Shown here piece by piece: positions 1 through 7,351 of a stretch of 39,312 bases of DNA; position 1 is the stretch's first letter, and each line of letters starts with the position of its first letter. The stretch comes from a virus, in IMG/VR virus record IMGVR_UViG_3300010354_013078, positions 1-39,312 of that record. One strand, given 5' to 3'. The translations under genes were made by a program, and so were the position numbers. The notes beneath the pieces were generated by a model. It was not told the DNA's origin and did not search any database. It saw only the letters and a list, made by a program, of their open reading frames with translations.

Positions 1-600
1 ATATCGAAGATTGTAACCTGAAACTGGTTCAGCTTTAGTTACTGAAATATACTTATTGAAATCGTAATTTCCGTTAGTGATATCATAGTACGATAATCCA
101 TCAAGCTCTAGTCTTGGGATAGTTGGATTACTTTCTAAAGTCATTTTATGCATCGTACTTCCATCTGGAAGCCTTGCCAAGTTTTTCGTTTTCTTTATTC
201 CAGTTAAAACAAATCCAGATGCTCTATATATCGTGCCATCACCACACTGAGCAGCATCTGCGAATGACACAACCCATTTAACATGAGGTGCATGTTTTTT
301 TATCATACGCATAGCAATTGCTATAGCTCTACTTTCAGAATTTCTAGGAAGCTCTTCGCTAAAGGCCATACGGTTTAATTCTATAAACTCGTTCCAGCCA
401 GTGCCCTCAACTAGATTCTGTAATTTGCTTTTATCAAGCGATGGCCCAAACTGCATAACTCCGTGAAGTTCACCATTCCAAAATACGCCTAAATGAAGTT
501 GACTATTTCTAACGTATTTTCCAGAGTAGTGCAATTTTTCAATAACAGAATTAGCAATATCAGCTGGGATCGGCTGTAAGATGAGATCTTTAGCTGTCAT
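1..600 (-). CDS. Mom-like DNA adenine-modification acyltransferase (3' end outside window)
   Basis: The frame is open for 200 codons from an ATG at 600 to the left edge, so the C-terminus is missing. I recognise the pattern of the phage Mu Mom family, GNAT-fold enzymes that convert N6 of adenine in phage DNA to a carbamoylmethyl (acetamido) form and protect it from restriction. Visible marks are a HYSGK segment near residue 24, a GVMQFGPS strand, ELNRMAF followed by a serine-rich helix (PRNSESRAIAIAMRM), a VSFAD(A/Q)CGDG stretch near residues 115-122 and IYRASGF, then a late G-Y-N-L-R-Y segment. The ATG overlaps the end of the ParB-like gene by 11 bases, so the two are translationally coupled. 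Product recognition is by eye; the exact modified base is not knowable from sequence. Confidence 0.75.
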   Translation of the reverse strand, partial: MTAKDLILQPIPADIANSVIEKLHYSGKYVRNSQLHLGVFWNGELHGVMQFGPSLDKSKLQNLVEGTGWNEFIELNRMAFSEELPRNSESRAIAIAMRMIKKHAPHVKWVVSFADAAQCGDGTIYRASGFVLTGIKKTKNLARLPDGSTMHKMTLESNPTIPRLELDGLSYYDITNGNYDFNKYISVTKAEPVSGYNLRY

Positions 601-1294
601 CAGATTCTTCTTTGCTATCAATATACATTTCGCATAATTTTGTTATAGCAGTTGCATTACTATTTTTAGCAGAATCTAATTTCTCTTCTAACTTTACTAG
701 ACGTAAAGCTTCCTTAACAATATCAACTTGGGTATGGTGTAAATTAAAACTCATCTGCTGAAACGATGACTTCCCACCGCTAGGCAACGAGTTCATTGCA
801 CTATCCCAATCAATTTTTGATGCCTTGTACACTTTGCCATCGGCACCAACAACTTTATCTATTTTGATACCAAGCTCATCTCTCACCTTGGCAACTGTAG
901 TATCTGAAACACCTAGACGTTTAGCAATTGAATTATTTGAATCGCTTGGGTTATCCCAAAGCTCCCCTGCAATAACAACTCTTTTTTGTGCCGTATTCAA
1001 ATGTCGTCTAGCTATGTTCAAATATCTAGATTCAGATCTCTTCTCTTGTTCGGTCAGATTTTCACGAACGATCTTTGGGCATTCAATACCTAGCTCGTCA
1101 CAGATCATCTTTCTGTGGTGGCCATCAATCACTATCCCATTTTCATCTACAACAATTGGGATTAGTACGCCTTTTTCTTTGATGCTTTCTCTAAGATTCT
1201 CTAGTTCTTCTTTGGAAAGTGGCGGGAGAAGCTGGTATGGGCCAGTTGCTGTAGGTATTGTTACTTCTTCTTTATCTTCATTTTTATCAGACAT
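590..1294 (-). CDS. ParB-like nuclease-domain protein with helix-turn-helix
   Basis: The 234-residue protein has an N-terminal ParB/sulfiredoxin-like domain (about residues 20-90) with the signature DGHHR at 57-61, preceded by the IPIVV strand. A helical segment at about 95-140 reads as a helix-turn-helix (SIAKRLGVSDTTVAKV), as in ParB and the DNA-binding ParB-like proteins of phages. It lies directly upstream of the Mom-like gene and overlaps it, so a role in guiding or regulating DNA modification is an inference. The C-terminal 80 residues are acidic and lysine-rich with no recognised fold. The start at 1294 has only a weak ribosome site (GAGAG about 13 bases upstream). Confidence 0.8.
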   Translation of the reverse strand: MSDKNEDKEEVTIPTATGPYQLLPPLSKEELENLRESIKEKGVLIPIVVDENGIVIDGHHRKMICDELGIECPKIVRENLTEQEKRSESRYLNIARRHLNTAQKRVVIAGELWDNPSDSNNSIAKRLGVSDTTVAKVRDELGIKIDKVVGADGKVYKASKIDWDSAMNSLPSGGKSSFQQMSFNLHHTQVDIVKEALRLVKLEEKLDSAKNSNATAITKLCEMYIDSKEESDDS

Positions 1295-1325
1295 ACAAAT
1301 CCAATCTCTCGAAAATAGATTAACA

Positions 1326-1331
1326 TATAAT
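1326..1331 (+). promoter_or_regulatory. Possible -10 box in the divergent ParB/methyltransferase intergenic
   Basis: The 64 bases between the divergently transcribed ParB-like gene and the methyltransferase contain an exact TATAAT at 1326-1331 and, closer to the methyltransferase ATG, a TG-extended GATAAT at 1345-1350. Neither has a convincing -35 box. There is no Shine-Dalgarno site before the ATG at 1359, so a short-leader or leaderless transcript from the second box is possible. Confidence 0.3.
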
Positions 1332-1358
1332 CAAAGAATTTGATGATAATTTATTTGA

Positions 1359-2270
1359 ATGGATAGTTTGAGTTTATTTTCTGGTATCGGTGGTTTCGAT
1401 CTAGGGTTTACTAGATCTGGTATTGAAACTATTGCTATGTGTGATGCCGATAAAATTGCTCGTAGTGTTTTATCTCGCCATTGGCCTGATATAAAAATAT
1501 TCGAAGACGTTAAGGATATTAATGGAAAAGAATATAAATCAATTGACGTTATTCACGGAGGATTCCCTTGCCAAGATATCTCTTCAGCAGGAAAGCGAGA
1601 AGGTCTTGCAGGAGAACGATCAGGTCTCTGGTGGGAGTTTTATAGAGTCGTTTCTGAAGCAATGCCAAGATGGGTTGTCATCGAAAACGTTGCCGGTCTC
1701 TTGTCTTCAGGGGGAAGAAAAGACTTGGGTGCCATCATCGGGGCGTTGGGGGAACTCGGGTATTTGGGGGGATACAGAGTGTTTGACTCTAGATATTTCG
1801 GAGTGGCCCAGCGTCGTAGAAGAGTGTTTATTGTGGGAAGTCTTGGAAGCGATACCGGACAAAAAGTATTATTTGAGTCCGAAAACTTGCAAGGGCATTT
1901 TGGCAAGAGCGGAGAAGAGGGGAAGGAAACTTCCTCAGGCTCTGATGGTGGCAATGGAGTGGGTTTGCTTGCAGAGTCAGGAGTAGTTGGTAGTTTGACC
2001 AAATCTTTTGGTGGCGCTGGTCCAGACGCTGCCCATGCTCAGAATGGTTGGTTAGTACCTGAGCGTGATGGTGAAAATTTTGCCGTCAGAAGATTAACAC
2101 CTCTTGAGTGCGAAAGATTAATGGGTTTCCCAGATAACTGGACCCAGTTTAACGCTGATGGCAAGTTTGTTTCAGACAGTGCAAGATATCGACTCTGCGG
2201 CAATGCCGTTGTTGTTAATGTTGCAGAGTGGATTGGCAATAGAATATTTAGTTTAGATAACTCTAATTAA
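1359..2270 (+). CDS. DNA C5-cytosine methyltransferase
   Basis: At 303 residues this is a compact member of the C5 methyltransferase family, which transfers a methyl group from S-adenosylmethionine to cytosine in a short DNA target. Motif I is FSGIGGFDLG at residues 7-16, the catalytic PCQ is at 70-72, motif VI ENV at 109-111, motif VIII QRRRR at 151-155, and motifs IX/X appear as RLTPLECERLMGFP and YRLCGNAVV near the C-terminus. The target-recognition region between about 165 and 225 is short and glycine/serine rich. No partner restriction enzyme is visible. Together with the adjacent Mom-like gene it probably protects phage DNA from host restriction. The start lacks a Shine-Dalgarno site. 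Confidence 0.93.
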   Translation: MDSLSLFSGIGGFDLGFTRSGIETIAMCDADKIARSVLSRHWPDIKIFEDVKDINGKEYKSIDVIHGGFPCQDISSAGKREGLAGERSGLWWEFYRVVSEAMPRWVVIENVAGLLSSGGRKDLGAIIGALGELGYLGGYRVFDSRYFGVAQRRRRVFIVGSLGSDTGQKVLFESENLQGHFGKSGEEGKETSSGSDGGNGVGLLAESGVVGSLTKSFGGAGPDAAHAQNGWLVPERDGENFAVRRLTPLECERLMGFPDNWTQFNADGKFVSDSARYRLCGNAVVVNVAEWIGNRIFSLDNSN

Positions 2271-2359
2271 CCTAAATTTGCTACCTATTATGTCTAATAA
2301 AGAAATATTAACTTCAATTAATTAAGTATTAGTGTCCCTGAATTTGGGCCAAACGAAAG

Positions 2360-2797
2360 CTATCTGCTATCAAGTATTCTTCTGGTCTCTGCAAGGATCT
2401 GAGAAATTCTGCTAGATGTGATCCCAAGAAGTTCTGCGACTTCAGACTTCAGCAAACCAGAAGCTATGTAGGATACGACTAGAGAATGCTTCTCTGGAAG
2501 GTTTAGGCATTCAATAGAAAAATATTCTTGATCCATAATTGCAGGATGATATTTTTCTTCAGGTATCTCTACGCATTCGAACCGATACTTGGAGCGACCG
2601 CTTAGCCTTCGCCATCCGTCTATGGTTCTACGTCTTACTTTTGTAACCATAACATAATCTGGGTCATCTTCATTGCATGATTCCCAGTACGCAATTCTTG
2701 CAATTTGTACAAGATCATCGTATACGTTAGAGAAATGCCATTTTGATACGGCTTTTTTGACGATCATATTCATATGATCTTCTCTAATTGTTTTCAT
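2360..2797 (-). CDS. Small sigma-70-like factor
   Basis: The 145-residue protein has the order of a minimal sigma factor. A region-2-like segment near residues 27-40 (YDDLVQIARIAYWES) resembles the DLVQEG-x-GL core. The C-terminal part (about 100-143) is a region-4 helix-turn-helix with LPEKHSLVVSYI, a KSEVAELLGIT turn and SRISQIL. Region 2.4 is degenerate, so it may be a divergent sigma factor or a sigma-related DNA-binding regulator. A good ribosome site (GGAG) sits nine bases before the ATG. It is the last gene of the minus-strand tRNA unit. A second, canonical sigma gene lies at 15145. Confidence 0.65.
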   Translation of the reverse strand: MKTIREDHMNMIVKKAVSKWHFSNVYDDLVQIARIAYWESCNEDDPDYVMVTKVRRRTIDGWRRLSGRSKYRFECVEIPEEKYHPAIMDQEYFSIECLNLPEKHSLVVSYIASGLLKSEVAELLGITSSRISQILAETRRILDSR

Positions 2798-2910
2798 TAA
2801 TCGTTACTCCAGTGCCCCGGAATTTCGATATTAGAAGAGCAGGACAGCATAGTCCCTAGAGTTTATTAGCTAACACCTGCTGCGTTTGGGCGTCCCCATT
2901 ACCTGCTTTG

Positions 2911-2982
2911 CTCCCAGAGTAGGACTCGAACCTACAACCTAATGATTAACAGTCATTTGCTCTGCCATTGAGCTATCTGGGA
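2911..2982 (-). tRNA. tRNA-Asn (anticodon GTT)
   Basis: The minus strand folds as a complete cloverleaf. The acceptor stem is TCCCAGA pairing with TCTGGGA, the D-arm begins TA-GCTC, and the anticodon arm is AATGA-CTGTTAA-TCATT with GTT in the loop. The T-arm is GTAGG-TTCGAGT-CCTAC. The discriminator base is G and CCA is not encoded. It is one of two tRNAs in a short minus-strand unit. Confidence 0.93.
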
Positions 2983-3123
2983 TTAATAGTATATATTTGC
3001 TACGAATATGGTAGCACATGCACCAGTAATACCAATAATCATTGGTATATCACGATTCTCTTCTGCGGATAACAGTGCAAGCCATGTGAAGGCTGCGAAC
3101 ACTGCACTAAATATAAATACCAT
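2983..3123 (-). CDS. Tiny membrane protein between two tRNA genes
   Basis: The 46-residue frame begins at the ATG at 3123 and ends immediately before the tRNA-Asn gene. A longer reading from further upstream would run through tRNA-Tyr and is rejected. It encodes two hydrophobic stretches (VFIFSAVFAAFTWLALL and PMIIGITGACATIFVANI) separated by a short charged turn (SAEENRD), which is the pattern of a two-helix membrane hairpin. No family is recognised. Small holin-like or superinfection-related roles are possible but not shown. Confidence 0.5.
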   Translation of the reverse strand: MVFIFSAVFAAFTWLALLSAEENRDIPMIIGITGACATIFVANIYY

Positions 3124-3125
3124 AG

Positions 3126-3208
3126 TGGGAGTGGAGGGATTCGAACCCCCTAAGTCAACGACGCCAGATTTACAGTCTGGTGCAGATCGCCATCTCTGCA
3201 GCACTCCC
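3126..3208 (-). tRNA. tRNA-Tyr (anticodon GTA)
   Basis: The minus strand has an acceptor stem GGGAGTG/CACTCCC, an anticodon arm CCAGA-CTGTAAA-TCTGG with GTA in the loop, and an extended variable arm of the class II type expected for bacterial tRNA-Tyr. The T-arm is GGGGG-TTCGAAT-CCCTC. The discriminator base is A and CCA is not encoded. Confidence 0.93.
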
Positions 3209-3274
3209 GAACATCAGCTTCCCAAGAAATTTGATGTTTCCGCTAACTCGTAGCGCATCGGCCTCCGTGCAGAA

Positions 3275-3303
3275 AATGTAGCACAGGGCAGCGATTGAAA
3301 ATC
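3275..3303 (-). promoter_or_regulatory. Possible promoter for the tRNA/sigma-like unit
   Basis: Read on the minus strand there is a TG-extended -10 box TACATT (plus 3275-3280) 17 bases after a weak GATTTT (plus 3298-3303), about 60 bases upstream of tRNA-Tyr. The extended TGTGC before the -10 box resembles the stronger promoter at 18573-18601. The -35 match is poor, so this is tentative. Confidence 0.35.
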
Positions 3304-3356
3304 ACAGAATTTCTCCGTTACAGTTTTAAATTTACAATTTAATCTCTGGGGATTCG

Positions 3357-4607
3357 ATGATCTATGTTATTGATACATCAGTGTTTCTGTCCGACCCTAA
3401 GGCTATGGAAAGGCTTAAAGATAAGCACATAGTTATTCCTCTTATAGTTCTTACTGAGCTTGAGGAAAAGAGAAATCACCCAGAACTTGGTTTCCCTGCT
3501 AGACAGTGCCTTAGAGAGTTAGAGCTTCTCAGGAAGAATTCTTCACTCATTGATCCAATCACTAATGATGCAGGTGGTAGTGTAAGGATTGAGATTAATA
3601 ATATCGATAATAGTGATTTACCAAACGCATTCAAAGAAAAGCTAAACGATAATAAGATACTAGCTGTTGCATACAATCTTTCTAAGAATGAAGATGTTAC
3701 GATTCTAACAAAGGATCTACCTCTAAGGCTTAAGGCTTCTGTCATTGGCCTGAACGCTGATGACTATTTCTCAGACCAGTTCAACGATGTGTGGTCCGGT
3801 ATTGAGAAGGTTGAGGTCGATATCGAATCAATCGATAGCCTGTATGCAAATAACAGGACAGCTTGTGAAATCCGACTTCCCCAGAACACTGGTGTCATTG
3901 CCACGAGCGGGACAAGTTCTGCTCTAGCCAAATATAGAAACGGTGAACTGCACCACATCAAGGACAGAAACGTATTTGATGTTCGTGGAAGAAGTGCTGA
4001 ACAGCGTATAGCACTTGATTTTCTAACCGATGATTCTATCCAGATTGTTTCTATGGGTGGCAATGCTGGTACAGGCAAGAGTTTGCTAGCTATCGCTGCT
4101 GGTCTTGAATCTGTTGTAGAAAAACGTTTACACAAGAAGGTCATAATCTTTAGACCTCTTTATGCTGTTGGTGGACAGGATCTTGGTTTTCTCCCTGGTA
4201 CTGCAGAGGAAAAAATGTCCCCTTGGGCAGCAGCAGTCTTCGATGCTCTTGAGGTTTTCTGTGGACCAAACATGATTGACGAGATTATTGAAGATGAGCT
4301 TCTTGAGGTTCTTCCCCTTACGCACATTAGAGGCAGAACACTGTCAGATTCATTTGTGATTATCGATGAAGCTCAGAATCTTGAGAAGATGGTTCTACTT
4401 ACTGCCCTTTCCAGAATGGGTAAGAACAGTAAGGTTGTTATGACGCACGATGTTGCTCAGCGAGACAATCTGAGGGTTGGCAAGTATGATGGAGTTATGT
4501 CAGTTATTTCTTCTCTAAAGAATGAGGAAATCTTTGCACATATCAACCTTGAGAAGTCTGAGAGAAGTCAGATTGCCGAATTAGTGTCCCATTTAATAGA
4601 AACGTAG
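3357..4607 (+). CDS. phoH: PIN-domain PhoH-like ATPase
   Basis: The 416-residue protein joins an N-terminal PIN nuclease domain to a PhoH ATPase, an architecture of the PhoH2/YlaK type. PIN acidic residues are visible at D6, E35-E37, about D98 and D120. The ATPase has Walker A GNAGTGKS at about 235-242, the family segment FRPLYAVGGQDLGFLPG near 265-281, the RGRTL motif and Walker B VIIDEAQ around 334-340. PhoH2 proteins couple ATP-driven RNA unwinding to PIN ribonuclease activity; in phages the gene is common but its role is unsettled. The start is supported by GGGG five bases before the ATG. Confidence 0.92.
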   Translation: MIYVIDTSVFLSDPKAMERLKDKHIVIPLIVLTELEEKRNHPELGFPARQCLRELELLRKNSSLIDPITNDAGGSVRIEINNIDNSDLPNAFKEKLNDNKILAVAYNLSKNEDVTILTKDLPLRLKASVIGLNADDYFSDQFNDVWSGIEKVEVDIESIDSLYANNRTACEIRLPQNTGVIATSGTSSALAKYRNGELHHIKDRNVFDVRGRSAEQRIALDFLTDDSIQIVSMGGNAGTGKSLLAIAAGLESVVEKRLHKKVIIFRPLYAVGGQDLGFLPGTAEEKMSPWAAAVFDALEVFCGPNMIDEIIEDELLEVLPLTHIRGRTLSDSFVIIDEAQNLEKMVLLTALSRMGKNSKVVMTHDVAQRDNLRVGKYDGVMSVISSLKNEEIFAHINLEKSERSQIAELVSHLIET

Positions 4608-4624
4608 TTTCCCGATAAATCATC

Positions 4625-6070
4625 ATGGAACTTTCAGCAAAAAACGTATCAGTTGGCGACCATGTGATGTATGCGGTGCCGAAGCCTCCCCAGGCTACTA
4701 CCTATGCTCATGGAGTTGTTAAGAGCATCAAAACTTCTGGAACTGTAAAAATTGATGGCACAAACGAGTCATTCGAAGCAACAAAAGATAATCCTGTTGC
4801 AACGATAGAAGTTTGGGCTGTCGATGAGGATGGTAATCCAAAGTCAAAGACTGATAGAATTGTTGCTAAGCCAGTTTCAGAACTTCGTGTTTCAAAAGAG
4901 CCTATTGAGCCTGAGTCTGCAGATAGAAACTCTACTCTTAGAGGCATAATGTCAGAGTATAACAAGACTGCTCCAGAGGGCAGAAAAGTTACTATGACTA
5001 CTTTGACAAAAGTTTTTAACAGAGGTGTAGGCGCATATAAGACTAATCCTTCCAGCGTTAGACCGAATGTGGTTAGCGCAGAGCAGTGGGGCTATGGAAG
5101 AGTTAGGGCATTTCTTAAGATGCTAAAAAGCGGTAAGGCTCCAAGAAAACCATTCGATCAGGATCTTCTTCCAAGGGAGCATCCTCTTTCAAGTAAGGCT
5201 AATGAAATGATTCAAGAAGGCGATATCGTCAAGTTTATGATGGAAAATGATTCCATGTTCCATAAGGATATGCCTCCACAGGGTACGCATGAGCATGTTG
5301 GTTCTATTGAGCATGTTATGTATGACGGATACTTTGGTGTTCAGGGTTCAAAGTTTTATGCTCCTGCATCTGTTGAGAATCCAGCAGTTCTTATTAGAAT
5401 TTGGATCGATGATCAGGAAACAGAGTTCATGACTGGTCGTATGGCTAATGAGGTCACCAAGGTTGGTGAACTTGACAACATGGACGATGATGAAGACGGC
5501 AAGCATCATATGGATGAAGAAGATGATGATTACATGGATCAGGCTGCCAGCTATCCAGTCCCTGACCGTGTAAAGAAAAATGCTCAGCGTGGTCTTGAGC
5601 TAAGAAAGAAGTTTGGTAGAGGCGGCACAGATGTTGGCGAGAACACAGCCAGAACTCTAGCTGCCGGTGGTTCGATTGGCATTGAGAAAGTTCGTCATAT
5701 CAACCGTTACTTCCCCCGTCACGCTGGCGACAACCTGAATGATAAGACTTCAAATGGTTGGATTGCTTGGTTGCTTTGGGGTGGAGATGCTGCATGGTCT
5801 TGGACCAACAGAATTGTCCGCAGTTACGAAGCAGAGCAGAAGCGCAACAAAGATGCTGCAAAGGAATTCACTCCAGAAGAGCGAGAGAAGCTTGCCAAAG
5901 AGGGTCTTGCCCTTCCAGATGGTTCATACCCAATCGTAACAATTGGTGACCTAAAGAATGCTATTCAGGCATTTGGTAGAGCAAAAGACAAGCCAGCCGC
6001 AAAGAAGCATATTATCAAGCGTGCAAAGGATCTTAACGCACAGGATATGCTTCCAGACAACTGGATGTAG
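4625..6070 (+). CDS. Two-Tudor-domain phage protein with virion-type C-terminal modules
   Basis: The 481-residue protein has an internal duplication. Residues about 8-88 and 198-270 each read as a small beta-barrel of the hypervirulence/Tudor-like type, with GD-x-V, a HGVVKSI or HVGSIEH strand and a closing NPVATIEVW or NPAVLIRIW. A very acidic linker (about 280-305) follows. Then comes a segment common in phage structural proteins (RGLELRKKFGRGGTDVG ... WIAWLLWGGDAAWSW, about 325-395). The C-terminal module (LPDGSYPIVTIGDLKNAIQAF ... HIIKRAKDL ... LPDNWM) is often fused to phage prohead proteases. The function is unknown; a virion or DNA-binding role is inferred. There is no Shine-Dalgarno site, so coupling to phoH (17 bases away) or a leaderless start is possible. 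Confidence 0.6.
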   Translation: MELSAKNVSVGDHVMYAVPKPPQATTYAHGVVKSIKTSGTVKIDGTNESFEATKDNPVATIEVWAVDEDGNPKSKTDRIVAKPVSELRVSKEPIEPESADRNSTLRGIMSEYNKTAPEGRKVTMTTLTKVFNRGVGAYKTNPSSVRPNVVSAEQWGYGRVRAFLKMLKSGKAPRKPFDQDLLPREHPLSSKANEMIQEGDIVKFMMENDSMFHKDMPPQGTHEHVGSIEHVMYDGYFGVQGSKFYAPASVENPAVLIRIWIDDQETEFMTGRMANEVTKVGELDNMDDDEDGKHHMDEEDDDYMDQAASYPVPDRVKKNAQRGLELRKKFGRGGTDVGENTARTLAAGGSIGIEKVRHINRYFPRHAGDNLNDKTSNGWIAWLLWGGDAAWSWTNRIVRSYEAEQKRNKDAAKEFTPEEREKLAKEGLALPDGSYPIVTIGDLKNAIQAFGRAKDKPAAKKHIIKRAKDLNAQDMLPDNWM

Positions 6071-6075
6071 TTCAG

Positions 6076-6372
6076 ATGAGAATTCGTCCAAGCGGTCTTG
6101 CTTGGTTTGGATTAGTTCTCTATGTCTCTGTTGTTGATATCTTTTTACTAAAAAAGAAGCAGGCTTTCGGAAATCCTTATTGCTCAATGAGCGAGGCTTT
6201 CGGTGATGCAGTGAAGCATCCGAAAAAACGTTGGCCAATCATTTCTATTTGGGGAATTCTAACTATTCATTTATTTGGTGTTCTTCTTCCAAATAAATTT
6301 GAGTTTTTGAAAAAATTAGATCCAATTGGATTTATCGCTAGAAAGATTACGAATGGAGATTCAAATGGATGA
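6076..6372 (+). CDS. Small two-helix membrane protein
   Basis: The 98-residue protein has hydrophobic segments at about 7-25 (LAWFGLVLYVSVVDIFLL) and 55-72 (ISIWGILTIHLFGVLL) joined by a basic loop rich in lysine. This pattern is frequent for small unclassified actinophage membrane proteins encoded next to lysis genes. It begins six bases after the preceding stop and overlaps the next short gene. A part in lysis is inferred from position only. Confidence 0.7.
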   Translation: MRIRPSGLAWFGLVLYVSVVDIFLLKKKQAFGNPYCSMSEAFGDAVKHPKKRWPIISIWGILTIHLFGVLLPNKFEFLKKLDPIGFIARKITNGDSNG

Positions 6373-6523
6373 GATTGATGGTTGTGATTTAGATTTCACT
6401 GAGAACCCTTTGAGTGATGAAGATATTGACGGCTTTGTGCTGTTTGCTGATCTCTCACCAAATGATGTGGAGTCTATCGAAAAGCGTGTTTATGACTGGA
6501 AGGTTTTGAGCAATGGGTCGTGA
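6365..6523 (+). CDS. Short acidic protein of unknown function
   Basis: The 52-residue acidic frame (DEIDG ... LSDEDIDGFVLFADL ... VESIEKRVYDW) links the membrane-protein gene to the endolysin by overlaps at both ends. I chose the ATG at 6365 because GGAG lies seven bases upstream. An ATG at 6353 in the same frame is possible; an earlier in-frame ATG at 6326 lies deeper in the upstream gene. No family is recognised. Confidence 0.6.
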   Translation: MDEIDGCDLDFTENPLSDEDIDGFVLFADLSPNDVESIEKRVYDWKVLSNGS

Positions 6524-7337
6524 TCTTGGTATTGCTGATAGGCTTCGTGCTGCTGGATTAAATGTTGTTGAGGTTGCTGGGTGGCAGACCCGTGGTTCTG
6601 ACTCTTTTAATCCTCGTGGTTCTGTAGATCATCATACTGCTGGGCCTCGTACTGGTAATGCTCCCAGCCTTAATATCTGTGTGAATGGTAGAACTGGTCT
6701 TCCTGGACCGCTCTGTAACGTCCTTGTTGGCCGTGACAATACTTGCTATGTAGTTGCTGCTGGCAGGGCTAACCATGCTGGTCTAGGTGGCTGGAGGGGC
6801 CTTGTAGGGAATTCCTCAGTCTTTGGCGTTGAGCGTGAGAATGTTGGAACTGGTGCTGAGCCTTGGCGTCCAGATCAAACAGAAACTGCTGCAAAAGTTC
6901 ATGCTGCTCTTATTTCCGTTCATGGCGCTAACCCAGAACTAGTTTGCGAACATAAAGAGTGGGCACCTACAAGAAAGATTGACGCTTACGGTATTGACGG
7001 TAACCAGATGCGATCAATGGTCAGAGTATTTCTAGGTAAGCCAAATCTAACTACACCACCTGCTCCACCAAAACCGGACAATAATTTCCTGAAATCTATT
7101 TCTGATGCTGCGAAGAAGAAGCCTGTCTTGCGTCGTGGCATGAAGGGTGCTGCAGTTAAGGATCTGCAATCTAATATTAATGCGATTGTAGGAAAGAATG
7201 TTTTAACTGTAGATGGTGATTTTGGTGCCTCAACTGAGCGTTGGGTTAAGCAGTATCAAAAAGATAGAAATCTTCCTGTAGATGGTATAGTGGGATATGA
7301 TACTTGGGTTCAAATTTTAGTTAATAGATTTATTTAA
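6513..7337 (+). CDS. Endolysin: N-acetylmuramoyl-L-alanine amidase with peptidoglycan-binding domain
   Basis: The 274-residue lysin has an amidase-2 (PGRP-like) catalytic domain at residues 1-175 with probable zinc ligands in DHHTAG (H40/H41), H147 (CEHKEW) and D157 (RKIDAYG), plus NHAGLGG at 87-93. A proline linker (181-188) leads to a C-terminal PG_binding_1 domain (about 205-272), with RRGMKGAAVKDLQ, VDGDFG and VDGIVGYDTW. It cleaves the bond between muramic acid and the stem peptide at the end of infection. There is no signal peptide, so a holin is needed for export. The ribosome site GGAAGG sits nine bases upstream. Confidence 0.92.
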   Translation: MGRDLGIADRLRAAGLNVVEVAGWQTRGSDSFNPRGSVDHHTAGPRTGNAPSLNICVNGRTGLPGPLCNVLVGRDNTCYVVAAGRANHAGLGGWRGLVGNSSVFGVERENVGTGAEPWRPDQTETAAKVHAALISVHGANPELVCEHKEWAPTRKIDAYGIDGNQMRSMVRVFLGKPNLTTPPAPPKPDNNFLKSISDAAKKKPVLRRGMKGAAVKDLQSNINAIVGKNVLTVDGDFGASTERWVKQYQKDRNLPVDGIVGYDTWVQILVNRFI

Positions 7338-7351
7338 TCGGAAGGGTAGTT

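Noticed and set aside
3239-3311. A third, degenerate tRNA upstream of phoH
   Set aside because: No T-loop TTCGA and no closing acceptor stem; a promoter for the minus-strand tRNAs explains the conserved-looking bases better.
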